Shown: piece after piece, positions 1 through 8,400 of the stretch
Layout: each line of letters begins with the position of its first letter
Position numbering within the stretch: position 1 is the first letter of the stretch
Source of the DNA: Collinsella sp.
GTDB taxonomy: Bacteria; Actinomycetota; Coriobacteriia; Coriobacteriales; Coriobacteriaceae
Length of the DNA stretch: 29,016 nucleotides
NCBI GenBank assembly: GCA_019414565.1
Contig: DXLU01000008.1
Location: 1 to 29,016, forward strand
Direction of reading: 5' to 3'
The notes under the pieces: model-generated
Told to the model about the DNA's origin: nothing
Database searches by the model: none
The model's input: only the letters and a program-made list of their open reading frames with translations
Position numbers and translations under genes: made by a program

Positions 1-79
1 CGGACTTTCATGCCGGGGGCTCCCAATGTTTTTATGTCCTGCTCATATCGTCTGTGGTGGTTGGCGGTTTGGGCGGGCA

Positions 80-140
80 GGTATCAAAAAGTGTCAGACG
101 GGGGCGGCTGCCGGGCGTCTGTGCGCGAAAAGAAGTGTCG
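80..140. repeat. Dispersed intergenic repeat, copy 1 (upstream of the GH1 gene)
   Basis: This stretch shares its layout with 16170-16229. Both have GGTATCA, then AAGTGTCAG, a GGGCGGC-rich middle, and GCGCGAAAAGAAGTGTCG. The direct AAGTGTC words start 44 bp apart here and 43 bp apart in the other copy. Both copies lie upstream of sugar-PTS-related genes, so an operator is possible, but a dispersed repeat family is equally likely. The rest of 1-221 holds no gene I can support. Confidence 0.5.
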
Positions 141-221
141 ACCTGCGCCGTTGCCGTTGAGCGACGTGCTGTTTGCGGGGATACTGAAGCCACGACAAGC
201 AGCGTGTGAAAGGATCGATGT

Positions 222-1652
222 ATGGCTTTCCGTAAAGACTTCCTGTGGGGCGGCGCGACGGCTGCCAACCAGTGCGAGGGCGCTTATGATGTGGATGGCC
301 GCGGCCTGGCCAACGTGGATGTGGCCCCGCACGGCCCCGAGCGCTTCGCGGTGGTCTCCGGACAGCGCAAGATGCTCGACTTTGAGGACGGCTATTACTA
401 TCCCGCGCAGACCGGTATCGATTTCTATCACCATTACAAGGAGGACATCGCCCTCTTTGCCGAGATGGGCTTTAAGACCTTCCGCATGAGCTTGGCCTGG
501 ACCCGCATCTTCCCCAATGGCGACGAGACCGAGCCCAACGAGGCCGGCCTGGCCTTCTACGAGGACGTGTTCCGCGAGTGTCAGGCGCACGGCATCGAGC
601 CGCTCGTGACCATCACGCACTTCGACTGCCCGATTCACCTCATCAAGGAGTACGGCGGCTGGCGCAACCGCAAGCTCATCGACTTCTACAAGAACCTCGC
701 GACCACGATCTTCACCCGCTACAAGGGCCTGGTGAAGTACTGGCTCACCTTCAACGAGATCAACATGATCCTGCACCTGCCGTTTATGGGTGCTGGCCTG
801 GTTTTTGAGGAGGGCGAGAACAAGGAGGCCGTCGAGTACCTGGCCGCCCACAACGAGCTCGTCGCCAGCGCTTGGGCAACCAAGATCGCCCACGAGATCG
901 ACCCCGAGGTCAAGATCGGCTGCATGCTCGCCGCGGGTAGCTACTACCCTTACAGCTGCCGTCCGGGCGATGTGCGCCAGGCGCAGCTCGACAACCAGGA
1001 CAACTACTTTTTCGTCGACGTCCAGAGCCGCGGCTACTACCCGGCCTATGCCATCAAGAAGCTCGAGCGTCTGGGCATCGACGTCGGCATGACCGACGAG
1101 GACCGCGAGATCCTGGCCGCCAACACCGTCGACTTTATCAGCTTTAGCTACTACTCCACCCGCTGCTCTGCCGGTGCCGATAACCCCGATGTCGAGCGCA
1201 CCCAGGGCAACGCCTTCGCCGGCGCCAAGAACCCCTACCTGCAGGAGAGCCAGTGGGGCTGGGCCATCGATCCGCTGGGCTTCCGCATCACCCTCAACGA
1301 CCTGTACGACCGCTATCAGAAGCCGCTGTTTGTGGTCGAGAACGGTCTGGGCGCCAAGGATGTTGTCGAGGAGGATGGCTCCATCAACGACGACTACCGT
1401 ATCGACTACCTGCGCCAGCATATCGAGACCATGCGCGACGCGGTGACTGAGGACGGCGTCGACCTGCTGGGCTACACCACCTGGGGCCCGATCGACTTGG
1501 TATCTGCCGGTACGGGCGAGATGTCCAAGCGCTACGGCTTTATCTACGTCGACCGCGACGATGCAGGCAACGGCACCCTCAAGCGTTCCAAAAAGAAGAG
1601 CTTTCACTGGTACAAGCATGTCATTGAAACGAATGGCGAGGATCTGTCCTAA
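222..1652 (+). CDS. bglA: 6-phospho-beta-glucosidase, glycoside hydrolase family 1
   Basis: This cytoplasmic enzyme would hydrolyse phosphorylated beta-glucosides (cellobiose-6-P, salicin-6-P, arbutin-6-P type) delivered by a PTS permease. The 476-aa length is typical of GH1. The N-terminal FLWGGATAANQCEGA is the GH1 signature region. The acid/base glutamate is E179 in TFNEIN and the nucleophile is E373 in VVENGLG. S428, K436 and Y438 in LVSAGTGEMSKRYGFIYVD match the phosphate-binding residues that separate 6-phospho-glycosidases from plain beta-glucosidases. The ATG at 222 follows an AAAGGA ribosome site. An intrinsic terminator follows the gene, so it may be monocistronic. No PTS permease is in the window; a glucose-type EIIA lies at 16433. 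The gene could also be named ascB or bglB-like, since exact substrate cannot be read from sequence. Confidence 0.93.
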   Translation: MAFRKDFLWGGATAANQCEGAYDVDGRGLANVDVAPHGPERFAVVSGQRKMLDFEDGYYYPAQTGIDFYHHYKEDIALFAEMGFKTFRMSLAWTRIFPNGDETEPNEAGLAFYEDVFRECQAHGIEPLVTITHFDCPIHLIKEYGGWRNRKLIDFYKNLATTIFTRYKGLVKYWLTFNEINMILHLPFMGAGLVFEEGENKEAVEYLAAHNELVASAWATKIAHEIDPEVKIGCMLAAGSYYPYSCRPGDVRQAQLDNQDNYFFVDVQSRGYYPAYAIKKLERLGIDVGMTDEDREILAANTVDFISFSYYSTRCSAGADNPDVERTQGNAFAGAKNPYLQESQWGWAIDPLGFRITLNDLYDRYQKPLFVVENGLGAKDVVEEDGSINDDYRIDYLRQHIETMRDAVTEDGVDLLGYTTWGPIDLVSAGTGEMSKRYGFIYVDRDDAGNGTLKRSKKKSFHWYKHVIETNGEDLS

Positions 1653-1688
1653 GGAAGCCGAGACACTCAACTTCAGAGTTTCCTAACC

Positions 1689-1730
1689 AAAACGCCCGGC
1701 GAGCAGTTAATGCCCGCCGGGCGTTTTGTT
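1689..1730 (+). terminator. Intrinsic terminator of the GH1 gene
   Basis: A perfect 13-bp stem (1689-1701 with 1715-1727, AAAACGCCCGGCG against CGCCGGGCGTTTT) with a 13-nt loop ends in a T-rich run. It lies 37 bp after the stop codon. Confidence 0.9.
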
Positions 1731-1748
1731 AAAAGAAGTGAAAGCACC

Positions 1749-1773
1749 CATTGGGGACGTACTTAAATGAGTG
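1749..1773. repeat. GGGGAC-type intergenic repeat, short form
   Basis: The core CATTGGGGACGTACTTAAATGAGTG has a near match at 10651-10676. The word GGGGACGTNCTT also occurs at 1893, 15127 and, inverted, at 19499. It lies 10 bp before a large inverted repeat. The stretch 1653-2000 holds no gene: it contains the terminator, this repeat, the 1784 hairpin and the 1887 repeat. Confidence 0.6.
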
Positions 1774-1783
1774 CCCGCAGAAT

Positions 1784-1847
1784 GAGAGTGGATAATCTCC
1801 CGTTTTTAGTCTGTTTGTGGGCTCAAAGTGGGAGATTATCCACTCTC
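1784..1847. repeat. 18-bp perfect inverted repeat (GGGAGATTATCCAC family), copy 1
   Basis: Arms 1784-1801 and 1830-1847 are perfectly complementary over 18 bp around a 28-nt loop. A second copy with the same arm and loop lengths lies at 15184-15247. The fourth arm base and its partner both differ between copies (A with T here, C with G there), so pairing is kept. Confidence 0.8.
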
Positions 1848-1886
1848 GCCATTTGGGCGTCCAAAAATCCTCGCTCGTTTTGTCTT

Positions 1887-1917
1887 AGTCATTGGGGACG
1901 TTCTTAAACGACTAGTC
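1887..1917. repeat. GGGGACGTTCTT-type repeat (half palindrome)
   Basis: AGTCATTGGGGACGTTCTT followed by AAACGACTAGTC matches the left arm and centre of the complete palindrome at 15120-15173. The right arm is not recognisable here, so this looks like a half element. Confidence 0.6.
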
Positions 1918-2000
1918 GCTGGCGACGTCCCTCGCCGTCGGCGGATTTTGGGACATGTGGCCCGCTTTTTGGGCCCGCCTGTCGGTACACTAAAAGCACT

Positions 2001-3884
2001 ATGGGTACCCGCGAGCGACATATCGGCCACGCGACCGCCCGATCCGCACCCGTGGCGGATCCCAGGGGCGGCAGGCTCTTCGCCATGCCGCGATTCCTTG
2101 TTGGCATAACACATCAGGTGTACCGTCACCGCGTCTTTGCTATCGCCGGCGCCATCACCGTGCTGTTCCTCATGCTTTTGGCAGTCTTGCCGGCGCTGTT
2201 TGCCTCCGACCCCAAGCTTTCCAACGCCGTGCCCGCCTATAGCGAGGTGTCCGAAGAGGTCGTGGATGCGCTCGTCCACTCGAGCTCTCTCCCGCTGCTT
2301 GTCGCCGCAATTATATTTTCGATCTGGGGTGTATCGGTCTATCTACGCTGTTTGGACTATGTGTTGCGCCGCCGCCTTGTTGCCGTCGCCACCATCTGCG
2401 CCCTCTGGATGATTGAGGTCATCCTCAAATACAAGTCGTTCACACCGTTCTATGCCACCGTGCTGTGGTACCTGTACTACGTGCCCATGACGCTCATTCC
2501 GCTGCTCTACCAGCTGTGCGGCCTGCGCCTTGCGGGGCTGGAACAACACCGTGCGGGCCGTCGCTATTGCGCCGCGCTGTGGATTGTGGCCATCCTGCTT
2601 ATCGGATTTGTGCTCACCAACGATTTTCACCAGCAGGTCTTCCGCTTTGACCGTACAAGCGACACCTGGAGCAACGATTACACGTATGGCTGGGGTTATT
2701 TCGCCGTCCTCGTGTGGACGGCCTTTGACTTCGTTGCCTTTTTTATCCTGGTTGGTCGGTCCTCGTCCTTTCGCATCCAGCGTTTCTCGGGCACGGCGGC
2801 GCTCGTACTGCTGGGTGGCGCATTCTTTGCCATCTCGTATGCGTTGCGCGTGCCCTGGGCATGGAGGCTCAACTTTTCGCTCGTCTATTGCGTCCTGTGC
2901 GTGGTGGCGATGGAAATCTGTCTCGATTGCGGTGTCATTCCGTCGTATCACGACATCGCCGGCATCTTCGACACCTTGCCGCTCGACCTCAAAGTTCTAA
3001 CGCGCGACCTGCAGGAAGTCTATGCCACGCCGGCGTCAAAGCCAATGCCGGTAGGCGTGCGCGAGGAGTTGCGGACCCAGGAGCACGGCCGCGCCCATGC
3101 CTTTGCCGTGGCGTCCGATCCCGATGTGATGTACCGTGCCTTTCCACTGCTGGGCGGATCGGCCCTGCTTGCCCAAGACGTGTCGGAGCTCAACGAGCTT
3201 AACCGTGAACTGGCACATCGTCGCATGGAGCTGCAGCGTCAAAACGAGCTACTCGCCGCCGACTACGACCTTAAGACGCATTTGGCAGATCAAGAGGCCG
3301 AGACCTTGCTGGTCCAAGATGTGGACCAGGCGCTTGCCCGCGCGCTCGAAGGGATGTACGACCTGCTGAGCTCGCTGCCGCCGTTGACCGACGAAGCGTC
3401 TTCGCACGAGCGCTACCGCATGCTGCAGCGCGCCAAGATGCTCGTCGCCTATTGCAAGCGCAAGGGCTCACTCACGTTGGCACAGCACGGGGAGAGCGGT
3501 TTTGATCGCGACCGCATTCAGCTCATTGCCAACGAGCTCGCGAGCGACCTGCGCACCATCGATATCGATTGCGCCTCGATTATCGCCATACGGCGCCCGA
3601 TGCACGCCAGTACGGTAAGCGCCCTGTACGACTGCGTGTATGACTTTGCGTTTTTTGCCTACACCACCGACCATCCGGCGCTTATGTATCACTTGGGCGA
3701 CCACGACTCGTGCAGTGTCGAGCTGCGCGCCACGCTTTTTTCCAACGATGATGCAGATCTTTCGCAGACGCCCGCTGCGCAAGAGCTCGAAAGCGCTTTG
3801 CAAGGGCGCAACGTGGCATATCGCCTTGAGGGCGAGCCCGGCCAGCTGCGCATGATCGTCTTGATGCCGAGGGCGGGTGAGTGA
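2001..3884 (+). CDS. Multi-TM sensor-like protein with a degenerate kinase-like C-terminus
   Basis: The N-terminal ~320 residues hold about eight hydrophobic segments (roughly 46-68, 96-114, 126-143, 151-172, 187-204, 229-249, 263-283 and 290-310), resembling the 7TM input region of some histidine kinases. A linker and a heptad-like helix around SELNELNRELAHRRMELQRQ follow. The C-terminal ~200 residues have the size and position of a dimerisation plus ATPase module, but I find no phosphoacceptor H-box, no N-box asparagine and no GxG boxes. It is therefore probably a pseudo-kinase or accessory sensor. The stop overlaps the GTG start of the next kinase gene (GTGA), so the two are translationally coupled. 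The start is uncertain: ATG 2001 lacks a clear ribosome site, and the in-frame ATG at 2085 removes 28 residues and leaves all TM segments intact. Confidence 0.7.
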   Translation: MGTRERHIGHATARSAPVADPRGGRLFAMPRFLVGITHQVYRHRVFAIAGAITVLFLMLLAVLPALFASDPKLSNAVPAYSEVSEEVVDALVHSSSLPLLVAAIIFSIWGVSVYLRCLDYVLRRRLVAVATICALWMIEVILKYKSFTPFYATVLWYLYYVPMTLIPLLYQLCGLRLAGLEQHRAGRRYCAALWIVAILLIGFVLTNDFHQQVFRFDRTSDTWSNDYTYGWGYFAVLVWTAFDFVAFFILVGRSSSFRIQRFSGTAALVLLGGAFFAISYALRVPWAWRLNFSLVYCVLCVVAMEICLDCGVIPSYHDIAGIFDTLPLDLKVLTRDLQEVYATPASKPMPVGVREELRTQEHGRAHAFAVASDPDVMYRAFPLLGGSALLAQDVSELNELNRELAHRRMELQRQNELLAADYDLKTHLADQEAETLLVQDVDQALARALEGMYDLLSSLPPLTDEASSHERYRMLQRAKMLVAYCKRKGSLTLAQHGESGFDRDRIQLIANELASDLRTIDIDCASIIAIRRPMHASTVSALYDCVYDFAFFAYTTDHPALMYHLGDHDSCSVELRATLFSNDDADLSQTPAAQELESALQGRNVAYRLEGEPGQLRMIVLMPRAGE

Positions 3885-5380
3885 CGATGCAGATTTCGCT
3901 CATCCTTCCCCAAATCGTTGCGCTCGATGTTGTCTTTGCCCTGGCTGCGTGTCTGCAGACGATCCACGTCCCGCTCATCGCATCGCGCCGCTCGTCCTAT
4001 AACCGTAAGGTGATTTGCGCCTACGAGGCGAGCCTTGTGCTTCACCTAGTTATTTCGGCGCTCATCTTGTTCGCGTCGTCTGGCTCGTATCTGGTGGCGC
4101 CGCTTGACGTTTGCGCCAGGGCAATGGGCGGAGTGCCGTGGCTCAATGCCGCGATCTTTGCCTATGGCGTGGTACTTATGGTGCACTATCGTCGTCCCGT
4201 CATGCTGGTCGAGCTGCTGTTTGTTGTCGCCGTTACACCGCCGGTGGTTTTTGCCATGGGCTCGGCGTGGACCGTTGTCCTTATCGCAGAGGGAGCGTTC
4301 TTCCTGTTCCGTTCCATCGCGGCGCTCTTGATGGACGTCCGTAACCGCCAGGAGGATATTACCGCGTTCTCGACGATTGAGACCATCAACGTGATTCCCG
4401 TGGGCATCCTGTATCTAGACCCGAGGGGCCGTCCGTTGCTCATGAACCGCTGCATGCGCAAAAACCTGGTGGAGCTTCATATGCCCACCGATCTGCGCGA
4501 CATGAGCAGCACATGGAACGACCTGCGCAAACTCAGTATGCAGACGCCCGAAAGCAGCGCTAATCGCGCCCATATCGACCTTGACCGCTTTGGTGGGGAT
4601 CGCGCCGTGATCGAGATCTCTCCTTCCGAGATTCGTCTGTTCGTGCGTGACTCCGTTACGGTCTCGGTCCGTCCGTTCGAGCGCGTCGTCGGCCTGGACG
4701 TGACGGAATACGCACACGCCTACGACCGCTTGGCGCAAGCCAATCATCTGCTTGAGCTTGCGGGGCAAGAGCTCCAGGCCCAGATCGAAGAAGTCAAAAA
4801 GGTTGCCGACAATGCGGCCTACCTGCGCATGCGTTCCCGCGTGCACGATGTGATCGGCCAGCGCTTGTCCATCCTCCATCGCTATTTGGAGGAAGGGCGC
4901 CTGGACGATGAGTCGCTCGAGCAGATTGACCCGTTACTGCGCTCAATTGCCGCCGATTTGCGCAGTGGCGGTGCCAGCGAGCCTGCAGAGCAGCTGGGTG
5001 ATATCGTCCATGCTTTTGGCCTGGTGAGTGTGCAGATCGATGTTGAAGGCGCGCTGCCTGAGGACGCACGTGTCGCCGCCGCATTTTTGCAGATTATCCG
5101 CGAGGCCTCGACCAATGCCACCAAGCATGCGCAGGCGCATCGGGTCCATGTGCGCTTGTGGCAGGAGGGGACGGATGCTGACGCCGTCGCGCGCATGACG
5201 ATTTCTAACGACGGGTCCCCGGCCCCCGTATCGTATCGCGAGGGAACGGGTATCCCAGGTATGAGGCATGTCGCGCAAGATCTGGGTGGCAGCCTAGAGG
5301 TCCACGCCACCCCGCCCTTTACGCTTACGGTATCCATTCCGCTTAACGCCAGCGACACGTCCCAAAGGAGAAACTCATGA
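3881..5380 (+). CDS. NarL-type sensor histidine kinase
   Basis: A membrane histidine kinase of 499 aa. Hydrophobic segments cover roughly residues 10-30, 50-70, 86-102, 108-126 and 130-150. A PAS-like linker occupies about 165-270. A helix leads into RSRVHDVIGQRLSIL, the HisKA_3-type dimerisation motif with phosphoacceptor H322. The ATPase part shows an N-box (EASTNATKHA, N412), a G1-like box (ISNDG, D444) and GTGIPGM (about 455-461). The GTG at 3881 overlaps the previous stop by four bases; an ATG two codons later is an alternative start. The stop overlaps the response regulator start as ATGA. The partner is therefore almost certainly the product at 5377. The signal sensed cannot be read from the sequence. 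Confidence 0.88.
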   Translation: MTMQISLILPQIVALDVVFALAACLQTIHVPLIASRRSSYNRKVICAYEASLVLHLVISALILFASSGSYLVAPLDVCARAMGGVPWLNAAIFAYGVVLMVHYRRPVMLVELLFVVAVTPPVVFAMGSAWTVVLIAEGAFFLFRSIAALLMDVRNRQEDITAFSTIETINVIPVGILYLDPRGRPLLMNRCMRKNLVELHMPTDLRDMSSTWNDLRKLSMQTPESSANRAHIDLDRFGGDRAVIEISPSEIRLFVRDSVTVSVRPFERVVGLDVTEYAHAYDRLAQANHLLELAGQELQAQIEEVKKVADNAAYLRMRSRVHDVIGQRLSILHRYLEEGRLDDESLEQIDPLLRSIAADLRSGGASEPAEQLGDIVHAFGLVSVQIDVEGALPEDARVAAAFLQIIREASTNATKHAQAHRVHVRLWQEGTDADAVARMTISNDGSPAPVSYREGTGIPGMRHVAQDLGGSLEVHATPPFTLTVSIPLNASDTSQRRNS

Positions 5381-6000
5381 TCCGCGTGTTAATTGTCGAA
5401 GATCAGGCCATCCTGCGCGAGAGCCTGGCGCGCTCCGTTGGCGACCAGCCCGATATGACCGTCGTTGCCGCGATCGCCGATGCCTCCGAGGCCTTGGGTG
5501 TCGCGCTCAAGGAGCGCCCGGACATGATACTGATGGACGTGTGCACCGAACACGATTCAAACGGCATCGTGGCGGCGGCACGCATCAAGGAGCAGCTGCC
5601 CGAGTGTCGCATCATTATCATGACAGGCATGCCCGAGATCACCTTTGTCGATCAGGCCCGCGAGGCGGGCGTCGATAGCTTTGTGTACAAGAACGTCGGT
5701 ATCGACGAGCTGTTCGCCGTGATGCGCTCCACGCTGGCGGGTTACTGCACGTTTCCCAAGCCGCCCGAGAGCATCTTCTCGGGCACGGCGGCCCTCGACG
5801 ATGTCGAGCTGTCGATCTTGCGCCTTGCCTGCGAGGGTAAAAGCCGCCGCGAGATTGCGGCCGAGCTGTTTATGAGCGAGGGCACCATCAAGCGCCGCAT
5901 CTCGGAGATCCTGAGCAAGACCGGCTACGACAACATCATGCGCTTGGCCGTGCATGCGGTGACCGAGGGCAGCATCGTTCCCAACATGGAGCGCCCGTAA
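5377..6000 (+). CDS. Response regulator, NarL/LuxR family
   Basis: This 207-aa DNA-binding response regulator has an N-terminal receiver domain with acidic pocket E8-D9, phosphoacceptor D54 (ILMDV), T83 and K105 (VYKN). A LuxR-type helix-turn-helix follows at about 138-198, with LACEGKSRREIAAELFMSEGTIKRRISEILSKTGY in its core. It overlaps the kinase gene at 5377 by ATGA, and a GGAG site lies just upstream inside the kinase gene. It is the output of the operon and would be phosphorylated by the 3881 kinase. Targets are unknown. The family assignment is firm. Confidence 0.92.
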   Translation: MIRVLIVEDQAILRESLARSVGDQPDMTVVAAIADASEALGVALKERPDMILMDVCTEHDSNGIVAAARIKEQLPECRIIIMTGMPEITFVDQAREAGVDSFVYKNVGIDELFAVMRSTLAGYCTFPKPPESIFSGTAALDDVELSILRLACEGKSRREIAAELFMSEGTIKRRISEILSKTGYDNIMRLAVHAVTEGSIVPNMERP

Positions 6001-6036
6001 TCGACGCGCTCACCCGTGTTCCGACGCCGCAAAGAC

Positions 6037-6077
6037 AGGCCTCCCACCGTTTCGCATCTAAAAACGGCGGGCGGCCT
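6037..6077 (+). terminator. Imperfect hairpin after the signalling operon
   Basis: Arms 6037-6052 and 6062-6077 pair at 14 of 16 positions. There is no clear T-run after it, so termination is likely but unproven. Confidence 0.45.
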
Positions 6078-6109
6078 GCTTGTATGGGCAGTGCTGTCGG
6101 CATAAAGCG

Positions 6110-6143
6110 GCGGGGCCGCAGGATCATCTCCTGCGGCCCCGCC
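6110..6143. terminator. GC-rich hairpin between convergent operons
   Basis: A perfect 13-bp stem (6110-6122 with 6130-6142, extendable by one A-T pair) lies between the plus-strand response regulator and the minus-strand lipoprotein gene. It has no strong T-run on either side, only a short CTTTAT on the minus side. A bidirectional terminator is the likely role. Confidence 0.5.
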
Positions 6144-6193
6144 TGACATGTGCGCGGATATGTCCGCCAATCCGCGGCTATCGGTGTCCGCCG

Positions 6194-7036
6194 TTACGCG
6201 ATGGTTGCGCTGTAGGAGGCGACGTCCTCGTAGGAATCGGTCAGGTAGGCGTCGATGCCGATGGTCGTGTTGACCAGGTCGTCAAGACTGTCAAGCTCGC
6301 CGCTCGAGAACGTGAATTCCTCGGTGGCGCTGGTGCCGGGCATCAGGTTAGCCGAGAACCAGGGTTCCTTCATGGTGCCGTTGACGTTGGTCTTGCCGGA
6401 AGGAGCGTAGAAGGTCAGGTCCTTGTCGCTCTTGTTGGTGATGTTGACGACAAAGCCGATGTCGCCCCAGTCGTCCTTGAACTTCTCGGTGATGGTGATG
6501 GTGCACAGATCGTCATCGGCGACGGTGACGGCGGGGGAGATTTCGACGTTCTGGACATCGTCGTCTTCGACGGCCTCATCGATCTCCTCTTCCTTCTCCG
6601 CGGCCTCGCGATCCTTCTTCACCGTACCGGACAGGTCCTTGTCGGACTTGGTAAAGACAAGATTGCCGTCATCTTCTTCGAGGATGAGTTTGCCGTCCTT
6701 GAGCTTCATGTCGTGCGACTCATCTTCGGCGGTGATGGTTACGGTGGTGGCGTCCTTTGCCTCCCATTTAAGGTCGACGACTTCAAGGAACAGGTCGAGG
6801 GCGCCTGTGCCGTCCTCATCGAGAATCAGGACGCAGTGGACACCCCAATCCTCGAGCATCTTCATGTACTCATCGGTCAGCTCTTCGCCATCCACGGTTC
6901 CACCCGAGAGTTCCCAGCTGCCGACGAAGTTGGCCTTGGGGTCTTTGCCGCCGCCGCTGCAGCCCGTCAGGGCAAAGGCGAGCGCCAGGACGCATGTCAG
7001 AAATGCGAGTACGGACTTTTTGAACGTTGTCTTCAT
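6194..7036 (-). CDS. Secreted lipoprotein, DUF5067-like C-terminal half
   Basis: A 280-aa protein with an N-terminal lipoprotein signal (KTTFKK, hydrophobic stretch, lipobox LTGC with C26), so it should be anchored to the outside of the cytoplasmic membrane. Residues about 35-130 resemble small lipocalin-like or beta-rich lipoprotein repeats (GSWELSGGTVDGEEL). A very acidic linker follows at about 140-165. The C-terminal ~110 residues have an Ig-like beta pattern of the DUF5067/telokin type. The ATG at 7036 follows a strong AAGGAGGA site. It lies 80 bp downstream of the SPFH gene on the same strand, separated by a small hairpin, so it may be partly co-transcribed. Function is unknown. Confidence 0.8.
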   Translation of the reverse strand: MKTTFKKSVLAFLTCVLALAFALTGCSGGGKDPKANFVGSWELSGGTVDGEELTDEYMKMLEDWGVHCVLILDEDGTGALDLFLEVVDLKWEAKDATTVTITAEDESHDMKLKDGKLILEEDDGNLVFTKSDKDLSGTVKKDREAAEKEEEIDEAVEDDDVQNVEISPAVTVADDDLCTITITEKFKDDWGDIGFVVNITNKSDKDLTFYAPSGKTNVNGTMKEPWFSANLMPGTSATEEFTFSSGELDSLDDLVNTTIGIDAYLTDSYEDVASYSATIA

Positions 7037-7075
7037 GGTGTCCTCCTTCTTGTGTGAAAACCCATAGAAGCAAAT

Positions 7076-7097
7076 GCGGGGGTGGCGGATCCCCCGC
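7076..7097 (-). terminator. Small hairpin between the SPFH and lipoprotein genes
   Basis: A 7-bp GC stem (7076-7082 with 7091-7097) with an 8-nt loop. The minus strand is only mildly T-rich after it, so it is a weak terminator or attenuator at best. Confidence 0.35.
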
Positions 7098-7116
7098 CAA
7101 TTACCAGATAGAGGGG

Positions 7117-8352
7117 CTAGGGCCGGGGCGTTCCGCAGTTGCTGCAGAACTTGCCGCCGTTTTCGCTACCGCAGTTGGGGCAGAACCACTTGGCCGGTGC
7201 CGGGGCGGGTGCGGGACTACCGCACTCGGAGCAGAACTTGCCGGTGTTGGTGGCGCCGCAGCTGCAGGTCCATGCGCCGGTCGCAGGTGCGGCAGCGGGT
7301 GCCGGTGCGGGAGTCGGAGCCGGCTGCGGGGCGGCCTGCTGCTGTGCCTGGCCGGCGGCGAACAGCTGGCTGGCGTTCATGCCGCCCATGCCACCTGCCA
7401 TGCCCATGCCCATAAAGCCTGCCATCGCGCCGTTGGGATTGGCGGCTGCCGCGCGCATTGCGACGCTCTGGGCGCTGGCAATGTTGGCTGCCGCCATGGT
7501 GGGATCGCGCATGACTGCGGCCTTCTGCAGGTCCTTGATCATCTGCTCGTCTTCTTGCGAGGCGGCGATGGAGTTGACGCCAAAGCTCACGATCTCGACG
7601 CCACGCAGGTCGCGCCAGTCGGCAGAGAGGACCTCGTTGAGCGCGCGGGCGAGCTCGGTGGTGTGGCCGGGGATGGCGCTGTAGCGGATGCCCATCTCCG
7701 AGATCTTGGCAAAGGCGGGCTGCAGGGCGGTGAGCAGCTCGGACTTAAGCTGGCTGTCGATCTTGTCGCGCGTATAGCTATCGGTCACGTTGCCGCACAC
7801 ATTGGTGTAGAACAGCAGCGGGTTGGTGATGCGGTACGAATACTCGCCGTTGCAGCGCACGGAGATGTCGACGTCCAGACCAATGTTGTTATCGACCACG
7901 CGGAAGGGCACAGGCGAGGCGGTGCCGTACTTGTTACCGATGATCTCCTTGGTGTTGATGAAGTAGACGCGCTGGTCTTTGCCCGCGTCGCCGCCAAAGG
8001 TAAAGCGGCTGCCGATATTGGCGAACGTCTCCTTGATGGAGTCGCCCAGGTTGCCACTGAAGACGCTTGGCTCGCTGCCGGTGTCAAAGACAAACTCGCC
8101 AGGCTCCAGCGCGACCTCGATGATCTTGCCGTTTTGCACCACGAGCATGCCCTGGCCGTCGTTGACGGCGATGACCGAGCCGTTGGAGATGACGTTGTCC
8201 TCGCCGCGCGTGTTGGAGCTGCGGCCGCCGGTGCGCTTGCTGCCCTTGCAGGCCAAGACGTCGGCGGGCATCGATTCGCAATAGATAAATTCTTTCCACT
8301 GGTCGGCCATGACGCCGCCGGCAGCACCCAATCCAGCTTTCAAGAGTCCCAT
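7117..8352 (-). CDS. SPFH-domain protein with C-terminal zinc ribbons (YdjI-like)
   Basis: A 411-aa protein of the stomatin/prohibitin-like group COG4260. The SPFH domain spans about 25-290 (QWKEFIYCES start, RDKIDSQLKSELLTALQ helix region). An Ala/Met/Gly-rich low-complexity segment with repeated MGM and GGM follows, then a Pro/Ala linker (PAPTPAPAPAAAPA). Two CxC/CxxC zinc ribbons follow, the last ending CPNCGSENGGKFCSNCG. The family scaffolds membrane assemblies; in Bacillus subtilis YdjI works with YdjG, YdjH and PspA. The ATG follows AAAGGAAG. It is downstream of two other zinc-ribbon genes on the same strand. No PspA or TPM-domain partner is nearby. Confidence 0.88.
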   Translation of the reverse strand: MGLLKAGLGAAGGVMADQWKEFIYCESMPADVLACKGSKRTGGRSSNTRGEDNVISNGSVIAVNDGQGMLVVQNGKIIEVALEPGEFVFDTGSEPSVFSGNLGDSIKETFANIGSRFTFGGDAGKDQRVYFINTKEIIGNKYGTASPVPFRVVDNNIGLDVDISVRCNGEYSYRITNPLLFYTNVCGNVTDSYTRDKIDSQLKSELLTALQPAFAKISEMGIRYSAIPGHTTELARALNEVLSADWRDLRGVEIVSFGVNSIAASQEDEQMIKDLQKAAVMRDPTMAAANIASAQSVAMRAAAANPNGAMAGFMGMGMAGGMGGMNASQLFAAGQAQQQAAPQPAPTPAPAPAAAPATGAWTCSCGATNTGKFCSECGSPAPAPAPAKWFCPNCGSENGGKFCSNCGTPRP

Positions 8353-8400
8353 GGTGATCTTCCTTTCTCGTCAAAGGCCGGGTGGTATTGGTCAGAATGG

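Noticed and set aside
84..1670. Long minus-strand frame of 528 codons opposite the GH1 gene
   Set aside because: It is antisense to a clear GH1 gene, is low-complexity (Val/Leu/Ala/Asp-rich), and has no ribosome site. High GC at third positions explains it.
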